From UMGS1696 sp964430105 (lineage in GTDB: Bacteria; Bacillota; Clostridia; Oscillospirales; CAG-272): a stretch of DNA of 22,971 bases. Shown here one piece after another: positions 14,214 to 20,818 of the stretch; the first letter of the stretch is position 1; every line of letters starts with the position of its first letter. A program made the position numbers and the translations under genes. Location of the stretch: NCBI GenBank assembly GCA_964430105.1, contig CAYSEF010000031.1:1-22971 (forward strand), given 5' to 3'. The notes under the pieces are model-generated. The model saw only the letters and a program-made list of their open reading frames with translations, was not told where the DNA came from and searched no databases.

Positions 14214-15393
14214 TTATTTGAACATTACTCCATCCGCACTATCACAATAATTTATCGAAAATTTATCCTTAAGCTGTGGATATATCTTCAAATATTGTTC
14301 AGTTACAGTGTTTCGGATGCTTTCTTCATATTTTGGATCAACAAACGCCATGCAACATCCCTTAAAGCCTGCTCCGGAGAATCTTCCACCATACACTCCA
14401 TCTGTATGTGTCATGATCTCATACAGTGCCTTTAATTCAGGTGAACCTGTTTCCCAGATTTCTATCGATGATTTTCCACTCTCAGTACTGAGTTTTCCGA
14501 AAGTTTCAATATCTCCACTCCGCCATGCCTCAACACCTTTTTCAACTCTCGCAAATTCAGAATAGCAATGTTCTGCACGCTTTCTCCATGTTTCCGGAAG
14601 CTTATCTTTGTATTTTTCAAAAACATCATATGGAACATCTCTAAGATATGTTTCTTCAAATTTACCATATTCCATTCCTGCATACGCCATGAGTGCATAA
14701 GCTGCCGAACGACATTCATCAACACGCATATTGTATTTTGATCCAGCTAAAGTTCTTTCTATTCCGGAGAAAAATATCGCAATACGGTACGGCTTCATAT
14801 TCAGCTGTTCAGGAATAAGTTCAAAACTATCATCCTTCATATCCATATACAAAAGATGCTTACTACGACATAAAACCTCACATGATTGATCAAGCTTACC
14901 GCATGAGACACCCACATAAAGATTTTCGGCTTCTCGTGCAGTTGCAATCATTTCCTGCTCTGAAGGCTTTATCCCATTGAGACGGCATAATGCAGTAAGA
15001 TAAGTTATTATAACCGCAGCTGACGATGACAGTCCGCCTATAGGAAGTTCACCATCGAATACGCCACGCATACCTATATGTATCTGGTGTTTTTTCGCCA
15101 GTGCTATAGTTGCACCTCGAAGATGGTCTGCCCAGTCATTCTGCTTTATTGACGGCACTTCATTTATATGAAAACGACAAGACTTCTTAAATTGAAGTGA
15201 TGTAAGTTCTATCGTACCATCATTCTCAGCGCAATCAATAAAGGTATATACCTTTATTGATTGCAAAACCGGTGATTTTACCAAGCTGATGATCAACGTG
15301 AGCACCAAGAGGACATACTCGATATGGAGTGAAAGCTACATCCTGCGGTTCACGATCGTATATACTTGTAAAACAAACTGTACTTTTCTGCAT
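14214..15393 (-). pseudogene. Galactokinase-family GHMP sugar kinase, +1 frameshift
   Basis: Phosphorylates a hexose (galactose, or possibly galacturonate) at C1 in the cytoplasm. The true start is ATG at 15393, after GAAGGAC. That frame encodes 52 residues, MQKSTVCFTS...PYRVCPLGAHVDHQLG...TGFAINKGIYLY, and stops at TGA 15235-15237. The rest lies in the next frame, from about FIDCAENDGTIELTSLQF to the end at 14214. Total length is 3n+1, and removing one base gives a full-size 392-aa kinase. Downstream motifs are intact: LPIGGLSSSAAV (motif 2), the catalytic Asp in CGKLDQSCEVL, and GGRFSGAGFKGCC (motif 3). Motif 1 is GAHVDHQ in place of the usual GEHTDY, as I recall for plant galacturonokinase and some Firmicute homologues. 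The shift falls inside a 34-bp perfect palindrome. It may be a mutation, assembly error or, less likely, programmed frameshifting. Confidence 0.85.
15231..15264. repeat. 34-bp perfect palindrome at the sugar kinase frameshift
   Basis: The two 17-nt halves GCAATCAATAAAGGTAT and ATACCTTTATTGATTGC are exact reverse complements with no spacer. The dyad centre is between 15247 and 15248. Symmetry ends abruptly on both sides (C left, A right). The half at 15248-15264 encodes the family-like AINKGI; the other half encodes a sequence that does not fit the family and lies in the shifted frame. Confidence 0.97.
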
Positions 15394-15425
15394 TTTTCTG
15401 TCCTTCGTTTCATTATGATAAAATC

Positions 15426-15454
15426 ATCATACCACATAATATCCTCAAATACAA
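15426..15454 (-). promoter_or_regulatory. Promoter of the sugar kinase/msrC unit
   Basis: Minus strand: -35 TTGTAT (15449-15454), 17-nt spacer, extended -10 TGGTATGAT (TATGAT at 15426-15431), about 27 nt before the start codon at 15393. Confidence 0.6.
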
Positions 15455-15583
15455 TATCTTCAGAAATATTTACATATTTAAAATTAAGTATTGTGGGTAT
15501 ATATTATGTTTTTTCGATTGCATTTTACTCGTTACAGCAAAATTTTTTAGCTATTTTTTCTTCCAGTGTTTTCTTTTAATTTA

Positions 15584-15612
15584 TTGACAAATATTAGCAA
15601 TTGTGATAAAAT
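15584..15612 (+). promoter_or_regulatory. Promoter of the polysaccharide operon
   Basis: -35 TTGACA (15584-15589), 17-nt spacer, extended -10 TGATAAAAT (TAAAAT at 15607-15612). Leader about 55 nt. It is the only clear promoter ahead of seven closely spaced + strand genes. The rest of the 281-bp divergent gap (15394-15674) is AT-rich, holds the opposing promoter at 15426-15454 and nothing else I can name. Confidence 0.8.
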
Positions 15613-15674
15613 TGATATAGTTACCAAGTTACAGATTGTTTTTCGTACAGTGTTAAATTTTTAGGATTTATAGA

Positions 15675-16412
15675 ATGATGGTATACGATATTCACTGTCA
15701 CCTTCTTCCGGGACTTGACGATGGTGCGTTCTTTATTGACGAATCGATTAGCATGGCTGAAATTGCAAAAGCTCACAGAAGTGGTGGTATCGTCTGCACT
15801 CCACACAAGATACGCTCGGATGATTACAGTAAGCAGACACTTCTCGAGGTTTTTTCTAAAACTCGTGACACTCTAAATAAAAATGGCATAAATATAAAGC
15901 TTGCTCTCGGTCAGGAAATACTCCTTAACGCAAATTACAAATCAACTCTTGCATTGCTTGAAGCAGGAGAACTGTTTACCATAAACAATTCAGTATATCC
16001 ACTCGTTGAATTTGATCCTTTTGAAAACATCAATTCTGTGTACGCAATGATTGAAGATATAGTATCAAGAGGATTTATTCCAATTATAGCACACCCGGAA
16101 AGATATGAATTTGTGGCAGAAGATTATAGTACTTTAAACCGATTAAGAAATTTAGGCACGCTACTCCAATTAAATAAAGGAAGTATAACAGGTTTCTTTG
16201 GACATTCAGCTAAACGAATATCAACTTATATGCTCGAGAAACAAATAGTTGATTTTGTCGCAAGTGATGCACATAGCCCATACAGACGAACTACAAATCT
16301 ACATGAAACGCATGAGATCATCGCAGAGCATTATTCCATAGATTATGCCAATCATTTGCTCAGTGAAAATCCGCTTCGTGTTCTGAACAACAAAAAAGTC
16401 TATAATTATTGA
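15675..16412 (+). CDS. cpsB: CpsB/YwqE-type PHP-domain protein-tyrosine phosphatase
   Basis: 245 aa, cytoplasmic. Manganese-dependent PHP phosphatase that removes phosphate from the Tyr-rich tail of the cognate BY-kinase, controlling polysaccharide length and amount. Seen: DIHCHLLPGLDDGA at the N-terminus (His7 and His9, metal ligands), CTPHK near 41-45, LALGQEI, PLVEFDPFENINS, IPIIAHPERYEF, LLQLNKGSITG and DFVASDAHSP near the C-terminus. These are the complete metal-site motifs of the CpsB/CapC group, and the length is usual. ATG at 15675 has TTAGGA 8 nt upstream; a second ATG follows directly. It is the first gene of the operon, 30 bp before the next, and the two BY-kinases downstream are its expected substrates. 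Confidence 0.95.
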   Translation: MMVYDIHCHLLPGLDDGAFFIDESISMAEIAKAHRSGGIVCTPHKIRSDDYSKQTLLEVFSKTRDTLNKNGINIKLALGQEILLNANYKSTLALLEAGELFTINNSVYPLVEFDPFENINSVYAMIEDIVSRGFIPIIAHPERYEFVAEDYSTLNRLRNLGTLLQLNKGSITGFFGHSAKRISTYMLEKQIVDFVASDAHSPYRRTTNLHETHEIIAEHYSIDYANHLLSENPLRVLNNKKVYNY

Positions 16413-16441
16413 ATTAAATATACAGGAGTTTTCAATATATA

Positions 16442-17257
16442 ATGAGAATACTTCGCATAACCGTATCCGTATTATTTGTCATAATATTTATCGTTTTCAG
16501 TTTACTTAAAATTCAACAGCACAGTCACGACACATCTTATCCAATAATCAAAATCGAAGAAGATATGCTAAACGTCAGCATCAATGCATCTAACGAAGAT
16601 ATTTTGCAAGGCATTACAGCTTATGATGAAAAAGACGGTGATATTACAAATAAGATAATTATTGAATCTATTTCTCACTTCACCGAACCTGGTGTTTGTA
16701 TTGTTAATTACGCTGTATGCGATAACGACAATCATGCATCATCAGCATCGCGTAAAATAATTTATACAGACTATACAAGTCCACGTTTCACACTTTCAGG
16801 TCCCCTTTTGTTTGGCGTTTCACAAAATATCAACATACGCAAATTACTTGGCGCAGTTGACTCTATTGATGGTGACATCAGTGACAAAGTTATTATTACT
16901 GCAAATGAATATGCTTCTTACATATCCGGAGTAAACTATATTTCCGCCAAAGTCACTAATAGCAAAGGCGATAGTATCTCACTCCAACTTCCCGTCTATG
17001 TCGAGGAGCTTAACCTTTCCGCTATTGATATTACGCTTAAAAATTATATGGTATATTTAAACGTCGGAGACAAATTCGATATTATGGAAAATATCGTTTC
17101 GGTTGTTGACACAAATGGTAATGATCTAACTGATAAGATTCAAACAGATACAAATTTGAACCTTTCAGAAGCCGGAATATATGAAGTACATTATCGTGTC
17201 TCTGATTCTCTGGGTCGCAAAGGACATTCTATTTTAACTGTTATAGTAGAAGAATAA
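16442..17257 (+). CDS. Membrane-anchored protein with three Ig-like (DUF5011-like) repeats
   Basis: 271 aa. One N-terminal hydrophobic segment (about residues 4-22, ILRITVSVLFVIIFIVFSLL) and no lipobox, then an exported region of three beta-rich repeats at about 38-112, 115-190 and 195-271. Repeats one and two share the signature DGDITNKI/DGDISDKV; the third has NGNDLTDKI. Repeats one and three carry the GxYxVxYxVxD strand (PGVCIVNYAVCD, AGIYEVHYRVSD), which is the pattern of DUF5011/bacterial Ig-like domains. No enzyme motif is seen. The spacing between AGGAG (16424-16428) and ATG is 13 nt, wide for this genome. It lies between the phosphatase and the kinases, so it may be a structural or scaffold part of the export complex or a surface protein. 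The fold is fairly sure; the role is inference. Confidence 0.75.
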   Translation: MRILRITVSVLFVIIFIVFSLLKIQQHSHDTSYPIIKIEEDMLNVSINASNEDILQGITAYDEKDGDITNKIIIESISHFTEPGVCIVNYAVCDNDNHASSASRKIIYTDYTSPRFTLSGPLLFGVSQNINIRKLLGAVDSIDGDISDKVIITANEYASYISGVNYISAKVTNSKGDSISLQLPVYVEELNLSAIDITLKNYMVYLNVGDKFDIMENIVSVVDTNGNDLTDKIQTDTNLNLSEAGIYEVHYRVSDSLGRKGHSILTVIVEE

Positions 17258-17296
17258 TGTTAAACAATATATGAGATTTTGGTGGTTATACAACTT

Positions 17297-18760
17297 ATGA
17301 ACACATCTGAAAACAAATCAAGCATTCACATTGAACTACACAGTATATTTAAAGATATTTTGCAAAATTTCTGGGTTATCATTTTTGCGGCACTTATCGG
17401 CTTTATGTCTGTTTCAATTTGGAACGACAGTATTTACACTCCTATGTATACAAGTACCGCTACTTTACTCGTTAATCTGAGAAATTCCGCTACATACTCA
17501 TACGCAAATTTTGCATCTTCATCTGAAATGGCTCAAATATTCACAGAAGTCTTTGTTCAGCCTACAATGAAGACCTATGCGGCTGATCATCTTGGAATGG
17601 AAAAGTTTGTCGGCTCTGTCACAGCGGATGTTCTCACTAATACGAATATCTTTACAGTCAGCGTTACATCATCTTCTCCCGAAATGTCCTACAATGAATT
17701 ATGTTCAATACTTGAGATATATCCTAAAATTTCCGAATCTGTTTTCTCTGATTCAGTTATCGAAGTAATGCGCGCTCCAAATCTTCCGATATCACCTTCA
17801 AATTCGATATCAGCACAGAATCAAAGAATTGCTATACTCGGATGTGTAGCTGTTGTGCTTGCCGTTATTGTTTATCTCTCTATCATGCGTGATACAGTCA
17901 AGGATGAATTTTCTTTCCGTGAAAGCATTGATTCCAAGCTATTTGGTATAGTGAACCATGAAAGACCCCATTCAAATCTTAAAGACATTATTAAGCATAA
18001 AAAAACTTCGCTATTGGTCTCAAATGCTTATGCAAGCTTTACCTTTACTGAAAATTATCACAAGCTGGCTACTAAATTTGAATATTTGAAACGCAACGAT
18101 GATTCAAAAGTTTTTCTAATAACAAGTCTTATGGAAAATGAAGGAAAGTCCACTACTGTAGCAAATATTGCATTAACACTTGCAAGTCGCGGAAGCAAAG
18201 TCCTGCTTCTTGATATGGATTTCAAAAAGCCTGCACTTTATAAAGTATTTAATCTTCATAATGAGGAATTGCAGGATTTTGCTTCACTTCTATCAGGTAC
18301 GATTTCTGCTGATGATTTTAAGTTCTATTCACACAAACAAGGCAATCTTGATATTGCACTAAACAAAAGAAGACACAATGATTATGTCAACTGGATATAC
18401 TCAAATAGAGTTTCCGATGTTATGCATCATCTGCGCGAATCAAATGCGTATGATTTTATCATAATCGATACTCCGCCTCTATCAGTCGCAGCCGATGTTA
18501 CAGGCTTGGTTCACTTGGCAGATTGCACTCTACTTGTAGTTAGGACAGACTGTGTTTATAGTGCTGCTATAAATGACGCTGTTCTTTCTCTAAAAGAAAA
18601 TAACGATAATTTTGTTGGCTGTATTCTAAACGATGTCTACAAAGAATTCTCCCTTTTCGGTCATCTTGGATTCGATGAAAGTGGCTATTACAGAAATAAA
18701 CATTATAACAACTACAATAGCTATAAGAAATATTCAGAATACAAAAACAATAAGCTTTGA
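17297..18760 (+). CDS. Wzz-BY-kinase fusion 1 (polysaccharide co-polymerase/tyrosine kinase), unusual ATPase part
   Basis: 487 aa from ATG 17297 (GGTGG 11 nt upstream; a TTG six codons earlier is possible). Residues 20-200 form the Wzz chain-length domain with two membrane segments (about 26-42 and 178-196) and the PxxPxxP-like NLPISPSN before the second. Residues 250-460 form a cytoplasmic BY-kinase: Walker A TSLMENEGKSTT, Walker A' VLLLDMDFKKP, Walker B IIIDTPP. The tail has seven tyrosines (464-482), the expected autophosphorylation cluster. Odd points: Walker A has MENEGKS where PGEGKT/S is usual, and the helix that normally reads EAFRTLRTN is ENYHKLATKF, losing both arginines of the EX2RX2R ring-forming motif. 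The fusion is typical of proteobacterial Wzc; most Firmicutes split it into two proteins. Confidence 0.92.
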   Translation: MNTSENKSSIHIELHSIFKDILQNFWVIIFAALIGFMSVSIWNDSIYTPMYTSTATLLVNLRNSATYSYANFASSSEMAQIFTEVFVQPTMKTYAADHLGMEKFVGSVTADVLTNTNIFTVSVTSSSPEMSYNELCSILEIYPKISESVFSDSVIEVMRAPNLPISPSNSISAQNQRIAILGCVAVVLAVIVYLSIMRDTVKDEFSFRESIDSKLFGIVNHERPHSNLKDIIKHKKTSLLVSNAYASFTFTENYHKLATKFEYLKRNDDSKVFLITSLMENEGKSTTVANIALTLASRGSKVLLLDMDFKKPALYKVFNLHNEELQDFASLLSGTISADDFKFYSHKQGNLDIALNKRRHNDYVNWIYSNRVSDVMHHLRESNAYDFIIIDTPPLSVAADVTGLVHLADCTLLVVRTDCVYSAAINDAVLSLKENNDNFVGCILNDVYKEFSLFGHLGFDESGYYRNKHYNNYNSYKKYSEYKNNKL

Positions 18761-18781
18761 TCTTATTACGGTGTAAAAAAT

Positions 18782-20263
18782 ATGAATTCTAAAAATCGAT
18801 TCAGTAACATGAATAATCAATCAGCATCTGACAACGAACAGTATTCTCAGATTACTCCCGAGTTATTGTTAAATGCATTTTGCAAATTATGGTGGTTATG
18901 CGTAATACTGGCCATTCTTGGTATCGGTATTATGTTCTTAAAGAGCTATGTACTTTTCACTCCTGTATATCAATCCTCTGTAACCTTTACTGTACAAACC
19001 CCACAGATCGGTACAGGAAACATAGGAATTACTTCCTATTCATTTTCATACAATCGTTCTACCGCAGTTCAGCTTTCAAGCACATTTCCAAATATTATAA
19101 AAAGCAATATTTTACAGGATATAATTTGCAATGAGCTTAATCTAGATAATTTCCCCTGCAAACTGAATGCTTCATCTGTATCCGGAACAAATATGTTCAC
19201 TATCACAGCAGAAGGAAAAGATCCGCAAATTACATACGATATTCTCCAGTCAGTTATTAAAAATTATCCCACTGTTGCTCAATATGTAATTGGCGATACG
19301 AATCTTGATATTTTGACAGAGCCTGTTATTCCAACTTCACCTTCAAACCAGTTTGCATATCGTTCACAGATTGCGAAAGGTGCTATTGCAGGCTTTGCAC
19401 TTGGCCTTGTTTGGATAATTATATATGCAATTTTCCGTCAAACGATTTGTTCACGCTCAGATATTCGTACAAAGTTAAATCAGCATTGTCTTGGCACACT
19501 ACCTGAAGTCACATTCAAAAAATACAACAGAGAAATCAACTGTTCTATTGTTTTAACAAATCCACTGCTCGGTGACAATTACCTGGAATCTTTCCGTGCT
19601 TTGCGAAATTCCATCTTAAACACATCAACATCAAATGAAAACAATGTTATCATGGTCACAAGTACGGCACCGGGCGAAGGAAAAACCTCGGTTGCAGTAA
19701 ATCTGGCACTGTCACTTTCTATGATGAACAAAAAGGTAATAATAGTTGATGGTGACATACGAAATCCTAATGTCAATGCTCATCTTGGATTAACCGACAA
19801 CAGTATTAATACTGAAACGAATCCTATTGCAAAGATTTCTCAAATTAAGATAGATCAAAATATTATACTATCTGTTGCGAATTTTAACACAGGAGAATAT
19901 GCAATGTGGAAACTATTAGATGCAGATCATTTTGGAAAATTTCTCGATCAGCTTCGCTCAAAATACGACTACATAATTGTGGACACTTCTCCTTTGGGAA
20001 TAACCTCAGAACCTGCTGTTGTTGCTCAATGTGTAGATACATCTATTCTTGTTATTAAGAGAGATACTGTACGCATATCTCGAATCGTTTCTACAATCGA
20101 TACACTTTTATCTTCTAATACAAAAATACTCGGTTGCGTTCTAAATGGCGAAAAGCTTAATATGACCGGATATGGCAGTTATGGTTACGGCTACAAAAAA
20201 TATGGATATGGTTATAACTACGGATATGGCTCATCAAGAAAACGTCACAGAAATCAATCTTAA
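18782..20263 (+). CDS. Wzz-BY-kinase fusion 2, canonical ATPase part
   Basis: 493 aa. Wzz domain with membrane segments at about 36-54 and 199-217 and PVIPTSPSN before the second; then a cytoplasmic BY-kinase with ESFRALRNSIL (268-278, intact EX2RX2R), Walker A TSTAPGEGKTS (293-303), Walker A' VIIVDGDIRNP (319-329) and Walker B YIIVDTSP (DTSP for the usual DTPP). The C-terminal tail is strikingly regular, with nine tyrosines at 464-482 in YGYGYKKYGYGYNYGYG. It starts 22 bp after the first fusion, with a weak GGTG site. The two proteins have the same architecture but differ greatly in sequence, so the duplication is old. Both probably sit in one membrane complex controlling chain length, with dephosphorylation by the PHP phosphatase. 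Confidence 0.94.
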   Translation: MNSKNRFSNMNNQSASDNEQYSQITPELLLNAFCKLWWLCVILAILGIGIMFLKSYVLFTPVYQSSVTFTVQTPQIGTGNIGITSYSFSYNRSTAVQLSSTFPNIIKSNILQDIICNELNLDNFPCKLNASSVSGTNMFTITAEGKDPQITYDILQSVIKNYPTVAQYVIGDTNLDILTEPVIPTSPSNQFAYRSQIAKGAIAGFALGLVWIIIYAIFRQTICSRSDIRTKLNQHCLGTLPEVTFKKYNREINCSIVLTNPLLGDNYLESFRALRNSILNTSTSNENNVIMVTSTAPGEGKTSVAVNLALSLSMMNKKVIIVDGDIRNPNVNAHLGLTDNSINTETNPIAKISQIKIDQNIILSVANFNTGEYAMWKLLDADHFGKFLDQLRSKYDYIIVDTSPLGITSEPAVVAQCVDTSILVIKRDTVRISRIVSTIDTLLSSNTKILGCVLNGEKLNMTGYGSYGYGYKKYGYGYNYGYGSSRKRHRNQS

Positions 20264-20294
20264 CACTCAGCCAAAAATGAATAGAATTTCACCC

Positions 20295-20323
20295 ATAACC
20301 TACGCTTTAACGGTGTAGGTTAT
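20295..20323 (+). other. Intercistronic hairpin in the polysaccharide operon
   Basis: Perfect 9-bp inverted repeat ATAACCTAC/GTAGGTTAT (20295-20303 and 20315-20323) with an 11-nt loop, in the 81-bp gap between the second kinase and the peptidase gene. It is followed by AGATATTTATCC, not a clean U run. More likely an RNA processing/stability element or weak attenuator than a full terminator. Confidence 0.55.
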
Positions 20324-20344
20324 AGATATTTATCCTTGAATTAT

Positions 20345-20809
20345 ATGAACAACAAAAATATAAAAAGCATTGATGCTTTAAAATCCGGAGATGAACTTAT
20401 TGATTTGATAAAAAGTGGTGTTAATATGCCACTTATTGTAACAGGTTCAAGTATGCTTCCTTTTTTTAAAGAAGGCTGCGACACTGTTTGGATAACAAAT
20501 GAAAAAGTATACCGTCGAGGACAAATACTTTTCCTTAAACGTAGCAACGGAATGTTTATCCTCCATAGAATACGTCGTATATATCCGAACGGAAATATAT
20601 TAGTAAACGGAGATTCTCAAACATGGTGCGAAGTAGTACATGCATCTCAAGCTATAGGTATAGTTTGTGCGACAGGAAGAAATGGTAAGATAAGAAAATC
20701 TGATGATTTTATTATTAGATTACGCGATTTTTTATGGTATCCTACACGCCCTATTCGTCCGTTTATTTTCAGGTGCTATAGAATACTGCGAAATTTTTTT
20801 AGACAATAG
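20345..20809 (+). CDS. Minimal S24/S26-family (signal peptidase-like) serine peptidase
   Basis: 154 aa from ATG 20345; a TTG three codons upstream would give 157. Neither has a clear ribosome site. No membrane segment is predicted, unlike standard type I signal peptidases. Seen: IVTGSSMLPFFKEGCDTVWI, with the GxSMxP nucleophile at Ser36; RRGQILFLKRSNGMFILHRIRRIYPNG, where His74 of LHRI sits where the ER/SipW-type enzymes carry a catalytic His in place of Lys; and ILVNGDSQ, the closing motif. The basic, aromatic C-terminus (YPTRPIRPFIFRCYRILRNFFRQ) could bind the membrane surface. It is 10 bp before the nucleotidyltransferase gene, implying coupled translation. Peptidases of this small type occur beside such nucleotidyltransferases in other loci as I recall; their substrate is not known to me. 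Confidence 0.78.
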   Translation: MNNKNIKSIDALKSGDELIDLIKSGVNMPLIVTGSSMLPFFKEGCDTVWITNEKVYRRGQILFLKRSNGMFILHRIRRIYPNGNILVNGDSQTWCEVVHASQAIGIVCATGRNGKIRKSDDFIIRLRDFLWYPTRPIRPFIFRCYRILRNFFRQ

Positions 20810-20818
20810 GAGGTCTAT

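Noticed and set aside
14214..15308. Sugar kinase read as a simple 364-aa gene starting at 15308
   Set aside because: The first residues (MVLTLIISLVKSPVLQSIKVYT) do not fit the family. The adjacent frame, with a good start at 15393, supplies the missing motif 1, so this start is an artefact of the frameshift.
15289..15579. 96-codon plus-strand frame in the gap before the polysaccharide operon
   Set aside because: It overlaps the true 5' end of the sugar kinase gene and both divergent promoters, and shows no domain or ribosome site.
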